From NCBI RefSeq assembly GCF_900114765.1, contig NZ_FOUD01000003.1, positions 1 to 64,000 of the forward strand: a stretch of 64,000 nt of DNA, in the 5' to 3' direction. A program made the translations under genes and the position numbers. This stretch comes from Halopseudomonas pachastrellae (lineage in GTDB: Bacteria > Pseudomonadota > Gammaproteobacteria > Pseudomonadales > Pseudomonadaceae). Positions 1-7,743 of the stretch are shown here, piece after piece; positions within the stretch are counted from its first letter, which is position 1, and every line of letters starts with the position of its first letter. The notes below the pieces were generated by a model that saw only the letters and a program-made list of their open reading frames with translations, ran no database searches and had not been told where the DNA came from.

Positions 1-273
1 CCCGGCAAACTGGCGCAGGATCGTGGTTTCGTACAGCGCTTCCTCCATCGCTGGATCGCTGTAGCCGAACCAGTTCTGCAGCAGATGCACACGCAGCATC
101 GCCATCAACGGGTAGGCCGGACGGCCACCTTCACCCTTCGGATAATGTGGCTCGATCAAAGCAATCAAGCCCTTCCACGGCACCACCCGATCCATCTCGA
201 TCAGGAACAACTCCTTGCGGGTTTGCTTGCGCTTGCCAGCGTACTCGGCGTCGGCGAAGGTCATCTGCTTCAT
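1..273 (-). CDS. IS5-family transposase, N-terminal 91 residues (partial)
   Basis: The reading frame starts at an ATG at 273 on the minus strand and runs open to base 1, so only the first 91 residues are present and the DDE catalytic core is outside the window. The visible part begins MKQMTFADAEYAGKRKQTRK and continues through a PHYPKGEGGRPAYPLMAMLR segment and an LLQNWFGYSDPAMEEALYET segment. These make up the conserved N-terminal DUF772-type region of IS5 transposases, where DNA is recognised. The frame is uninterrupted in this stretch. Whether the element is intact or mobile cannot be judged. The family assignment is recognition by eye from characteristic motifs and is fairly secure; the IS subgroup is not assigned. 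Confidence 0.85.
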   Translation of the reverse strand, partial: MKQMTFADAEYAGKRKQTRKELFLIEMDRVVPWKGLIALIEPHYPKGEGGRPAYPLMAMLRVHLLQNWFGYSDPAMEEALYETTILRQFAG

Positions 274-337
274 CGGGAAACTCGGTGGGTGGGGTCGCGG
301 TATTTTGCCAAATCAGAAAGTCTTTTTCAGAGTTTCC
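1..337 (-). mobile_element. IS5-family insertion sequence, one end only (runs off the left window edge)
   Basis: The segment holds the 5' part of an IS5-type transposase gene on the minus strand plus its upstream terminal region. The outer end appears to lie near 337, where a terminal GGAAACTCTGAAAAAG-like sequence (reading inward on the minus strand) is followed outside by CTAA at 338-341. IS5 elements often use a short 4-bp YTAR-type target, so this boundary is plausible. The other end and its target copy are outside the window, so neither terminal repeat nor duplication can be confirmed. Confidence 0.75.
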
Positions 338-356
338 CTAAAGACAACACCGAACC

Positions 357-396
357 GGACGCGGAGCGTCCATACAGGCATTCCCACGCAGAGCGT
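357..396. repeat. REP-like palindromes (the second is split by the IS4 element)
   Basis: Two palindromes lie side by side. The first is GGACGC-GGA-GCGTCC at 357-371. The second has arms TTCCCACGC and GCGTGGGAA around AGA, and is seen whole only when 381-396 is joined to 1695-1699 across the inserted IS. Paired GC-rich palindromes of this kind with the CGCAGAGCGTGGGAACG core are typical intergenic REP repeats of pseudomonads. Confidence 0.7.
386..396 (+). repeat. Target-site duplication, left copy (11 bp)
   Basis: ACGCAGAGCGT directly abuts the left inverted repeat of the IS4 element and is repeated exactly at 1684-1694. An 11-bp duplication is in the usual range for IS4-family insertions. 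Confidence 0.85.
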
Positions 397-1683
397 CACT
401 AGTGTCCGGTAAAAAAACGCGGGGGTGGCTCCAGCCCCCGCAACCGCACATTATTCGTTGATAATCGGCCTTCAAGACTCGATTTGAACGGCCTGACATG
501 TTTTCACCAACTCGGTTTTCCCAACTTCTCAAATTCATTCCAAGAACGGCCTTTAACGCCGCTGTCAAAGAAAGTCAGGCTGACCGATATGCCAAGAAGG
601 TCAGCTCATGGGATCTGTTGGTTACGCTGCTCCTGGGGCAGTTAACTCAGGCTCGAAGTCTGCGCTCGCTCGCAGTGACATCACAGTCTTTACAGCCCCA
701 TAGCTACCATCTCAATGCCACAAGCCTTAGCCGTTCAACGCTCAGCGACGCCTTGCAGAAGCGTTCGTGTGAGCCGCTAAAAGCGGTATGTCAGCTGCTC
801 CTGGCTCAGGTTGGACGCAAGCAAAGACGCTCGATGGAGCCGATGATCAGCTTGATTGATTCGACCTGCATTACCTTGCGTGGCCCAGGTTCGATGACTG
901 GACTCTTGCCACCAAGACGCGGATCACCCAAGGGCTCAAGCTCCATGTCGGACTGGACGCTCAGCAATTCGCCCCGACTTACGTGAATGTCACCCCCGCC
1001 AACATCAACGACCTTAGCGATGCACTGCAAATGCCAATCGAGTCAGGTGTGACCTACGTGTTCGACAAGGGTTACTGCGACTACAACTGGTGGCACCACA
1101 TCGATCAGGCGGGTTCGATTTTTGTCACCCGACTAAAGAAAAATGCCAGTGTGGTGTGTATTGGAAAGCTGTCGGAACCCGAGCATGGAGTCGTGTCGGA
1201 CGAAGTCATTCGCTTCAACAAGAAAAACCTCAACACCAAACGGCCCAACCACTATTTCGGGCAAGATGTGCGCCGTATACGGGTCAGCCGTGACAGCGAC
1301 AAGTCCGATTTGATACTGGTCACCAATGATTTCAAACGTAGCGCTCAGGAAATCGCGGCACTGTACAAACAGCGTTGGCAAATCGAGCTGTTCTTCAAGT
1401 GGGTCAAGCAGCATCTGAAGCTCAAGTACTACTTCGGTTGTTCAGAAAACGCCGTGCGCTTGCAAATCTACAGTGCTCTGCTGGCGTTTCTGCTGCTGCA
1501 TGCCTACCGGCGACAGTCAGCGGCTACCAGCAGCATTTACGAGTTTGCCACTCACCTTGCGTACAGCCTATTCGAGCGGCCGGCAGCGCTGCTGAAGGCA
1601 GACGAGCGAAGGCGGGATCAAGCGCAATTGAGAGTTGCTATGGGGAGCCTTCAGCTATGAGCAATTTTCCCCGGACACTAGTG
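397..1683 (+). mobile_element. IS4-family insertion sequence, complete (1287 bp)
   Basis: The ends are defined by imperfect inverted repeats: CACTAGTGTCCGGTAAAA at the left (from 397) and CACTAGTGTCCGGGGAAAA read inward from the right (from 1683). The element is flanked by an exact 11-bp direct repeat (386-396 and 1684-1694). It encodes one transposase, read left to right, that is broken by a frameshift. Removing the element and one copy of the duplication restores a REP palindrome, so the insertion target was the repeat itself. The intact ends and exact duplication suggest a fairly recent insertion, although the transposase is now disrupted. Confidence 0.9.
498..1660 (+). pseudogene. IS4-family transposase, frameshifted
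   Basis: The N-terminal half is read from the ATG at 498 and the C-terminal half in the +1 frame, through to the TGA at 1658-1660. The switch lies near 890, where the GGC-CCA-GGT-TCG reading should be GGC-CCA-GGT-TTC: a single T appears to be missing from a TTT run. After correction the product is about 387 residues. DDE residues can be followed: Asp in SLIDSTCITL, Asp in YVFDKGYCDYNWW, and Glu in the QRWQIELFFKWVKQHLKLK signature (the Y-R-E-K region of IS4 transposases). The N-terminus resembles the DUF4372 region of this family. A sequencing error or programmed frameshifting could produce the same picture, but IS4 members normally use one uninterrupted frame, so inactivation is the simplest reading. 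Confidence 0.85.
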
Positions 1684-1694
1684 ACGCAGAGCGT
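1684..1694 (+). repeat. Target-site duplication, right copy (11 bp)
   Basis: This is the exact second copy of ACGCAGAGCGT, immediately outside the right inverted repeat of the IS4 element. It continues into GGGAAC, which completes the interrupted REP palindrome. Confidence 0.85.
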
Positions 1695-1728
1695 GGGAAC
1701 GATCAACGGAGCGGCAGCCGCCACCCAG

Positions 1729-2835
1729 CTACTCCGGAAACAACGCCAACCCAATACTCAACAACATCCGATCCGTCATCCGATCCAAATCCAGCCCGGT
1801 AATCTCGGCAATCCGGTCCAACCGATAACGCAAAGTGTTGCGATGGACTTCCAGGGCGGCAGCGCAAGCCTGGGCGTGGCCGTTGTGCTGCAGCCAGCTA
1901 CGCAGGGTAGCGACCAGCTGTCCGCTGCCATCGGCCCTGCGCAGGGGCTGCAACGGCGCCAGCAGGCGCTGCACGGTCCAGCTGCCCTGCTGTTGATGCA
2001 GCAACACCGCCAGACGGTAATCCCCCAGCCCGACCAGACGCTCGGACAGGCGCATCTCCTGAGCGTAATCCCGCAGATTGATCAGCGCCTCGGTGGCCTC
2101 GCGCAAATCCGCCAGTGACTCGACCGCTTCGGCCAGCAGCAGGCGCCCCACCGGCCAGCCGCGCTGATCAGCCTGCTCCAGCCAGCTACGCCGGACCGTC
2201 TCGGCCTTGCCGCTGCGCAGCCAGAGTACGTCATGCAGGCCCAGCGGCAGGATGATGTCATGCGGATGGCGCAGGCGCATCTGGCTGATCAGCTGGCCCT
2301 GGGCCAACTCGTGGTCGGTTTCGCTCGCCAGGCACAGCAGACAGCCTTGCAGCGGCCACTTCCAGCGCATGCGCAGCCGCTCGGCGTCGGCCTCCAGGCT
2401 CGCCAGCGGGTAGCCGCGCTCCAGCAGGTTGACCAGCCAGGCTTCCTGCTGCTGCCCGCGCCAGTGCTGCTCGGCCTGCAGCACCCGCTGCTCGACCAGC
2501 ATCTCGGCGGTCATGCGCAGCAGCTCGGCAAAGGGCCGTACCTGTTCCGGGTCGCCAGTGATGCCCAGCACACCGACCAGTCGGCCAGCATGCAGCAGGG
2601 GCAGGTTGATACCCGGTTTAACCCCCTGCAAACAGGCCGCGGCCTGCTCATCCAGCGCCACCACGCGCTGGTTCGCCAACACCAGCTGGGCGCCTTCATG
2701 CAGTGAGTCGATGCGCTGAGCATCACCGCTGCCGATGATCACGCCCTGCCGATCCATCACGTTGATGTTGTAAGGCAGGATGGCCATGGCCCTATCAACA
2801 ATGTCCTGGGCCAGCAGCCGGTCCAGTTCAAACAT
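1729..2835 (-). CDS. cdaR: CdaR/SdaR-type sugar-diacid-responsive transcriptional regulator
   Basis: This 368-residue protein opens with the diacid-recognition domain typical of CdaR (MFELDRLLAQDIVDRAMAIL, then NINVMDRQGVIIGSGD and INLPLLHAGRLVGVLGITGD, about residues 1-135). A GGDEF-derived middle region follows, and a PucR-type helix-turn-helix lies at the C-terminus (about 315-355, including EVHRNTLRYRLDRI). CdaR proteins activate genes for uptake and breakdown of glycerate, glucarate or galactarate. No such catabolic genes lie next to it here. The left neighbour is the IS pair, so the original target operon may have been displaced or lies outside the window. The family is confident; the specific inducer is not known from the sequence. 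Confidence 0.85.
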   Translation of the reverse strand: MFELDRLLAQDIVDRAMAILPYNINVMDRQGVIIGSGDAQRIDSLHEGAQLVLANQRVVALDEQAAACLQGVKPGINLPLLHAGRLVGVLGITGDPEQVRPFAELLRMTAEMLVEQRVLQAEQHWRGQQQEAWLVNLLERGYPLASLEADAERLRMRWKWPLQGCLLCLASETDHELAQGQLISQMRLRHPHDIILPLGLHDVLWLRSGKAETVRRSWLEQADQRGWPVGRLLLAEAVESLADLREATEALINLRDYAQEMRLSERLVGLGDYRLAVLLHQQQGSWTVQRLLAPLQPLRRADGSGQLVATLRSWLQHNGHAQACAAALEVHRNTLRYRLDRIAEITGLDLDRMTDRMLLSIGLALFPE

Positions 2836-2924
2836 AGTTCACTCCTGTGTCATCACCCGGTCATGCAAGCTGGCTCATGATGCCCCCGTGACGCAGCACC
2901 AACCACGACTCGGGAGACGCCAAC

Positions 2925-3131
2925 ATGGCCTTTAATCCGGATTTTGCAGGTGACACTCACTCCGCTGCCAGCGAGCGCCGCGAACGCCGCCGACAGGAAG
3001 ACAAAAAGCGCATGGCCTACCGCCGTGCCATCGAGGACTACCGCGAGAGTCAGGCGCTGCAAGCGTCTTTCAGTGACTTTCCCGAACTGCTTGGTCAAAC
3101 CGACTTTCATCGTTCGCATCGTCTCTACTGA
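2925..3131 (+). CDS. Small charged protein, PA3496-like
   Basis: A 68-residue protein starts at the ATG at 2925, preceded by a GGGA-type ribosome-binding sequence. It is strongly charged, with an RRERRRQEDKKRMAYRRAIEDYRE segment (written here as a motif range, about residues 18-42) followed by FPELL. This pattern, a basic helix followed by AIEDY and FPELL, resembles the small PA3496-family proteins of pseudomonads, which have no firmly established function. It has no signal peptide or membrane segment. Its last bases overlap the end of the convergent LysR gene by 7 bp. A competing minus-strand frame (2853-3254) has no recognisable homology and is less likely to be real. Confidence 0.6.
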   Translation: MAFNPDFAGDTHSAASERRERRRQEDKKRMAYRRAIEDYRESQALQASFSDFPELLGQTDFHRSHRLY

Positions 3132-4075
3132 TCGGCAACGGTAGGTTCGAAGGGTTCTGCCAACTGACGGATCAGCGCCTTTTCCTCGCGCAGAAAAGCC
3201 AGAAACGCTTCTGCGACCGGGCTCAGGCGCTTGCCGCGTGAATGCACTGCGCACCAGCTGCGCATCAGCGGCAACTCGCTGATATTAAGGCAGACTAGCT
3301 CGCCGCGCCGAATCCAGGCCGCCGCCGCGTGGCCCGGCACCAGCGCTACGCCCAGTCCTGCTATGGCGCCCTGCACCAGCGCCTCGGTCGACCCCAGCTG
3401 CATGCTCTGCCCCAGATGCACGCGCTTGAGCTGCAGAAACTCATCGCAGGCCTTGCGGATACCCGACCCGGCCTCGCGCTGCAGGACCATTTCTTCCTCC
3501 AGTCTAGCCAGCGGGATATGGGTTTGCCTGGCCAGCGGGTGATTCGGGCGGGCAACAGCGACAATGGGGTTATTCAGAAACGGGAAGAACTCCAGCGCCC
3601 GGTCAGCCGGCACCAGCCCCATGATCACCAGGTCATCCAGGTTATCGGCCAAGCGCTGGATGATCTGCGCCCGACTGGTGACGTCGAGGCGAAAGGTGAC
3701 CTGCGGGTAGCGTTCGCGAAACGCCGCCAGCAGATGCGGCAGCAGATACTGCGCGCTGCTCGCCGCCGACAGCCGCAACTCACCGCGCAGGCTGCCCTCC
3801 AGCGTCGAGAGATTCATGTCGAGGCTGTCCAGACGATCAAAGATGTCAGCGGATGCAGCCAGCAGCGACTCCGCCGCCTCGGTGAGATACAGCTTGCGGC
3901 CCACGTACTCGAATAACGGCAAGCCAACCTGCTCCTCCAGCTGGCGAATCTGCAGGCTGACAGCCGGCTGGGTCAGCGCCATGGCTTCGGCGGCGCGACT
4001 GTAGGAGCGGGACTCACAGACCGCGCGAAACACTTGCAGCTGGCGCAGGGTCATTCGCAGCAATGATTTACGCAT
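3125..4075 (-). CDS. LysR-family regulator divergent from the pyruvate carboxylase genes (PycR-like)
   Basis: The 316-residue protein carries an N-terminal LysR helix-turn-helix (MTLRQLQVFRAVCESRSYSR onward, about residues 8-68, with AEAMALTQPAVSLQIRQLEE as the recognition part) and a C-terminal periplasmic-binding-like effector domain (about 95-300). The start at 4075 has AAGG 12 bases upstream; Met8 at 4054 is an alternative. It is transcribed away from pycA, the same arrangement as PA5437-PA5436-PA5435 in P. aeruginosa, where the regulator (PycR) controls the carboxylase subunits. By synteny and LysR habit it probably autoregulates and activates pycA through the inverted repeat in the shared 223-bp intergenic region. 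The effector molecule cannot be inferred. Confidence 0.85.
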   Translation of the reverse strand: MRKSLLRMTLRQLQVFRAVCESRSYSRAAEAMALTQPAVSLQIRQLEEQVGLPLFEYVGRKLYLTEAAESLLAASADIFDRLDSLDMNLSTLEGSLRGELRLSAASSAQYLLPHLLAAFRERYPQVTFRLDVTSRAQIIQRLADNLDDLVIMGLVPADRALEFFPFLNNPIVAVARPNHPLARQTHIPLARLEEEMVLQREAGSGIRKACDEFLQLKRVHLGQSMQLGSTEALVQGAIAGLGVALVPGHAAAAWIRRGELVCLNISELPLMRSWCAVHSRGKRLSPVAEAFLAFLREEKALIRQLAEPFEPTVADQ

Positions 4076-4123
4076 GATGGTCTAGCCTTGATGGACGGGG
4101 CGGCTTTGCATGGCCGCAGTATA

Positions 4124-4141
4124 TATAAGCAATCACTTATA
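4124..4141. promoter_or_regulatory. Candidate LysR binding site (TATAAG-N6-CTTATA)
   Basis: A perfect 6+6 bp inverted repeat with a 6-bp spacer sits in the divergent region between the LysR gene and pycA. It is followed at once by another ATAAGC half-site (4143-4148). The core has the T-N11-A form expected of LysR regulatory sites. The assignment to the adjacent regulator is inference from position. Confidence 0.55.
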
Positions 4142-4298
4142 CATAAGCCAAGTATTATTCATTTCACAGAATACAGGCGGCCCCCGTAGGGTATGCAGGA
4201 CACATTTTGCAATGTGTTGCCCGGGGACCACGCATCCAAGGCGCGACACGCAAAATGTTCACCGCATCCACTCGATCACCACCACGAGGAACGCGTAC

Positions 4299-5714
4299 GT
4301 GATCAAGAAAATTCTGATTGCCAACCGGGGCGAGATTGCCGTTCGCATCGTCCGCGCTTGCGCGGAGATGGGCATCACCTCGGTTGCGGTCTATACCGAT
4401 CCCGACCGCTATGCCCTGCATGTCAAACGTGCCGACGAGTCCTACAACGTCGGCAGCGACCCGCTGGCGGGTTATCTGAACCCGCGCCAGCTGGTTAACC
4501 TGGCGGTAGAAACCGGCTGTGACGCACTGCACCCGGGCTACGGGTTTCTGTCTGAGAACGCCGAACTGGCGAAGATCTGCGCCGAGCGCGGCATCAAGTT
4601 CATTGGTCCGGCGGCGGAGGTCATTACCCGCATGGGCGACAAGACCGAAGCCCGCCGCAGCATGATCGCCGCCGGTGTACCGGTCACGCCGGGCACCGAA
4701 GGCAATCTGGCGGATCTGGCTGAGGCCCTGCGTGAAGCAGAGCGCGTCGGCTACCCGGTGATGCTCAAGGCAACATCCGGCGGTGGTGGTCGCGGTATCC
4801 GTCGCTGCAACAACCGCGAAGAGCTGGAATCGGCGTACCCCCGCGTCATCTCTGAAGCCACCAAGGCGTTCGGCAGCGCGGAAGTCTTCCTCGAGAAGTG
4901 CATCGTCAATCCGAAGCACATCGAAGCGCAGATTCTCGCCGACAGCTTCGGCAACACTGTGCACCTGTTCGAGCGCGACTGCTCGATTCAGCGCCGCAAC
5001 CAGAAGCTGATCGAGATCGCGCCCAGCCCGCAGCTGACCCCCGAACAACGCGCCTACATCGGCGATCTGGCGGTCAAGGCGGCGCAAGCCGTTGGCTACG
5101 AGAACGCCGGTACCGTCGAGTTTCTGCTGGCCGATGACGAAGTGTATTTCATGGAAATGAATACCCGGGTTCAGGTTGAGCACACCATTACCGAGCAGAT
5201 CACCGGCGTCGACATCGTCCGCGAACAGATCCGCATCGCTTCCGGCCTGCCGCTGTCGATCAAGCAGGAAGACGTTCAGCACCAGGGCTTTGCCATCCAG
5301 TTCCGGATCAACGCCGAGGACCCGAAGAACAACTTCTTCCCCTCTTTTGGCAAGGTCACCCGCTACTACGCACCGGGCGGCCCGGGCGTGCGGGTCGATA
5401 CCGCGATCTACACCGGTTACACCATTCCGCCGAACTTCGACTCCATGTGTCTGAAGCTTATTGTCTGGGCAATGACCTGGGAAGAAGCGCTGGACCGTGG
5501 CCTGCGTGCGCTGGACGACATGCGTCTGCAGGGGGTCAAGACCACGACCCCGTACTACCAGGAAATTCTGCGTAATGCCGAGTTCCGCTCCGGCGTGTTC
5601 AACACCAGCTTCGTGGAAGCCCATCCCGAGCTGCTGAACTACTCGATCAAACGCAAACCCGAGGAGCTGGCGCTCGCCATCGCAGCCGCGATTGCCGCCC
5701 ACGCCGGACTATGA
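4299..5714 (+). CDS. pycA: Pyruvate carboxylase subunit A (biotin carboxylase subunit)
   Basis: The 471-residue biotin carboxylase uses ATP and bicarbonate to carboxylate the biotin carried by its partner subunit, feeding oxaloacetate formation (anaplerosis). The chosen start is GTG at 4299 (VIKKILIANRGEIAVRIVRA), with AGGAA upstream; the frame is open further upstream to 4110, but that extension is unlike the family. Visible elements are the N-terminal carboxylase domain (LIANRGEIAVRI), the ATP-grasp glycine-rich loop (KATSGGGGRGIRRC), the lid and metal region (EMNTRVQVEHTITE), and the C-terminal biotin-carboxylase domain. The gene lies 95 bp upstream of pycB with a repeat hairpin between them. 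The two-subunit form matches PA5436/PA5435. An acetyl-CoA carboxylase AccC role is less likely, because the partner is a transcarboxylase-biotin protein. Confidence 0.92.
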   Translation: MIKKILIANRGEIAVRIVRACAEMGITSVAVYTDPDRYALHVKRADESYNVGSDPLAGYLNPRQLVNLAVETGCDALHPGYGFLSENAELAKICAERGIKFIGPAAEVITRMGDKTEARRSMIAAGVPVTPGTEGNLADLAEALREAERVGYPVMLKATSGGGGRGIRRCNNREELESAYPRVISEATKAFGSAEVFLEKCIVNPKHIEAQILADSFGNTVHLFERDCSIQRRNQKLIEIAPSPQLTPEQRAYIGDLAVKAAQAVGYENAGTVEFLLADDEVYFMEMNTRVQVEHTITEQITGVDIVREQIRIASGLPLSIKQEDVQHQGFAIQFRINAEDPKNNFFPSFGKVTRYYAPGGPGVRVDTAIYTGYTIPPNFDSMCLKLIVWAMTWEEALDRGLRALDDMRLQGVKTTTPYYQEILRNAEFRSGVFNTSFVEAHPELLNYSIKRKPEELALAIAAAIAAHAGL

Positions 5715-5718
5715 ATTT

Positions 5719-5784
5719 AGCTTGAAGCCAGAAGCCTTAAGCTGGAAGCAGCACCAGACTACTTCCAGCTTTCAGCTTCAAGCT
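5719..5784. repeat. AGCTTGAAGC-type inverted repeat between pycA and pycB
   Basis: The arms AGCTTGAAGC (5719-5728) and AAGCTGGAAG (5739-5748) are matched in inverted order by CTTCCAGCTT (5762-5771) and GCTTCAAGCT (5775-5784). Together they form a long, interrupted RNA hairpin in the pycA-pycB spacer. Low-complexity AGCTTGAAGC/AGCTGGAAGC repeats are frequent between pseudomonad genes; a related stretch is at about 27080-27112. A role in partial termination or mRNA protection is inference. Confidence 0.6.
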
Positions 5785-5809
5785 TCCAGCTCATCAGGAG
5801 ATTAGACAG

Positions 5810-7615
5810 ATGAGTAAACGCATTACCGTTACCGATACCATCCTGCGCGACGCCCACCAGTCCCTGCTGGCGACCCGTCTGCGTACCGAAGACATGCTGC
5901 CGATCTGCGACAAGCTGGATCAGGTCGGCTACTGGTCACTGGAAGTCTGGGGCGGCGCGACCTTCGACGCCTGCGTCCGCTTCCTGAAAGAAGATCCGTG
6001 GGAGCGCCTGCGCACCCTGCGCAAGGCGCTGCCGAACACCCGCCTGCAGATGCTGCTGCGCGGTCAGAACCTGCTCGGCTACCGCCACTACAGCGACGAC
6101 GTGGTTCGCGCCTTCGTCGCCAAGGCCGCCGAGAACGGTATCGACGTGTTCCGCATCTTTGATGCCATGAACGACGTGCGTAACCTCAAGGTCGCCATTG
6201 AAGCCGTCAAGGCTGCCGGCAAGCACGCCCAGGGCACCATCGCCTACACCACCAGCCCGGTGCACACTGTTGAAACCTTCGTGCAGCAGGCCAAAGACAT
6301 GGCCGCGATGGGCATCGACTCCATCGCGATCAAGGACATGGCCGGTCTGCTGACGCCGTTCGCCACCGGTGATCTGGTCAAGGCGCTGAAAGCCGAACTC
6401 GACCTGCCGGTGTTCATCCACTCGCACGACACCGCCGGTCTGGCCGCCATGTGTCAGCTCAAGGCCATCGAAAACGGTGCCGACCACATCGATACCGCAA
6501 TCTCCTCCATGGCCTGGGGCACCAGCCACCCGGGTACCGAGTCGATGGTTGCCGCGCTGAAAGGCACCCAGTTCGACACCGGCCTGGATCTGGAGCTGCT
6601 GCAGGAAGTCGGCATGTACTTCCACGCCGTGCGCAAGAAGTACCACCAGTTTGAAAGCGACTTCACCGGCGTCGACACCCGCGTGCAGGTCAACCAGGTG
6701 CCGGGCGGCATGATGTCCAACCTGGCCAACCAGCTGAAAGAGCAAGGCGCACTGGACCGCATCCAGGACGTATTCGCGGAGATTCCGCGCGTACGTGAAG
6801 ACCTCGGCTTCCCGCCGCTGGTGACCCCGACCTCGCAGATCGTCGGCACCCAGGCGGTATTCAACGTGCTGGCCGGTGAGCGCTACAAGACCATCACCAA
6901 CGAGGTGAAGCTGTACCTGCAGGGCCGCTACGGTCAGGCACCGGGTGCGGTGAACGAGAAGCTGCGTCGTCAGGCCATCGGTGGCGAAGAAGTCATCGAC
7001 GTGCGTCCGGCCGATCTGCTCAAGCCGGAAATGGACCGTCTGCGCGGTGAAGTCGGCGCACTGGCCAAGTCGGAAGAAGACGTACTGACCTTCGCCATGT
7101 TCCCGGACATCGGCCGCAAGTTCCTTGAAGAGCGCGAAGCCGGCACCCTGAAACCCGAGCAACTGCTGCCGGCACCGGGCGAAGGCGCCCCTGCCGCATC
7201 CAGCGAAGGTGTACCGACCGAGTTCATCATCGACGTTCACGGCGAGTCCTACCGCGTCGACATCACCGGTGTTGGCGTCAAGGGCGACGGCAAGCGCCAC
7301 TTCTACCTGAGCCTCGACGGCATGCCGGAAGAAGTGGTGTTCGAGCCGCTCAACGCCTTTGTCGGCGACGGTGGCAGCAAGCGTAAGCAGGCCAGCGAGC
7401 CGGGCCACGTCACCACCAGCATGCCGGGCAACGTGGTCGACGTGCTGGTCAAGGTCGGCGACACCGTCAAGGCCGGTCAGGCCGTACTGGTCAGCGAAGC
7501 CATGAAGATGGAAAGCGAGATCCAGGCTGCCATCGCCGGTACCGTCAAGGCGGTCAACGTCGCCAAGGGCGACCGTGTGAACCCGGGCGAGATCCTGATC
7601 GAGATCGAAGCCTGA
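5810..7615 (+). CDS. pycB: Pyruvate carboxylase subunit B / oxaloacetate decarboxylase alpha-type (carboxyltransferase and biotin carrier)
   Basis: The 601-residue protein joins an N-terminal carboxyltransferase TIM barrel (TDTILRDAHQSLLATRLRTE, metal-binding HSHDTAGLA region, about residues 1-300), a conserved PYC/OADA domain (about 310-450), a Pro/Ala/Glu-rich linker, and a C-terminal biotinyl-lipoyl domain. The biotin-accepting lysine is in the EAMKMES motif, at about Lys566. It transfers carboxyl from biotin to pyruvate to give oxaloacetate. The ATG at 5810 follows a CAGGAG ribosome-binding site. Family members in sodium-pumping complexes (OadA) look alike, but no oadB/oadG membrane subunits are adjacent and a biotin carboxylase is. 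The pyruvate carboxylase function is therefore favoured, as for PA5435. Confidence 0.92.
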   Translation: MSKRITVTDTILRDAHQSLLATRLRTEDMLPICDKLDQVGYWSLEVWGGATFDACVRFLKEDPWERLRTLRKALPNTRLQMLLRGQNLLGYRHYSDDVVRAFVAKAAENGIDVFRIFDAMNDVRNLKVAIEAVKAAGKHAQGTIAYTTSPVHTVETFVQQAKDMAAMGIDSIAIKDMAGLLTPFATGDLVKALKAELDLPVFIHSHDTAGLAAMCQLKAIENGADHIDTAISSMAWGTSHPGTESMVAALKGTQFDTGLDLELLQEVGMYFHAVRKKYHQFESDFTGVDTRVQVNQVPGGMMSNLANQLKEQGALDRIQDVFAEIPRVREDLGFPPLVTPTSQIVGTQAVFNVLAGERYKTITNEVKLYLQGRYGQAPGAVNEKLRRQAIGGEEVIDVRPADLLKPEMDRLRGEVGALAKSEEDVLTFAMFPDIGRKFLEEREAGTLKPEQLLPAPGEGAPAASSEGVPTEFIIDVHGESYRVDITGVGVKGDGKRHFYLSLDGMPEEVVFEPLNAFVGDGGSKRKQASEPGHVTTSMPGNVVDVLVKVGDTVKAGQAVLVSEAMKMESEIQAAIAGTVKAVNVAKGDRVNPGEILIEIEA

Positions 7616-7660
7616 GCCGGTGCCGTACAGCGGGTGGCAACACCCGCTGACATTTAACTG

Positions 7661-7684
7661 CACCGGCGCCTATCGGCGCCGGTG
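7661..7684 (+). terminator. Hairpin downstream of pycB
   Basis: CACCGGCGCC and GGCGCCGGTG form a perfect 10-bp GC-rich stem around a 4-base loop, 45 bp after the pycB stop. No U-tract follows, so it may be an inefficient terminator or an mRNA-end stabiliser. Confidence 0.6.
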
Positions 7685-7743
7685 TCGTATGCGAGACGCC
7701 AAGCGTCTCCTGAACAGTTCAACCTGATGATTGAGACTGCGAC

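Noticed and set aside
2853-3254. 133-codon minus-strand frame between the CdaR and LysR genes
   Set aside because: It overlaps the LysR 3' end and the small plus-strand PA3496-like gene, and its sequence has no recognisable features.
5936-7663. 575-codon antisense frame over pycB, and similar long antisense frames over pycA, glmU, atpA, atpD, mnmG and hsdR
   Set aside because: All mirror highly conserved genes, are low-complexity, and show no family motifs; they are codon-bias shadows.
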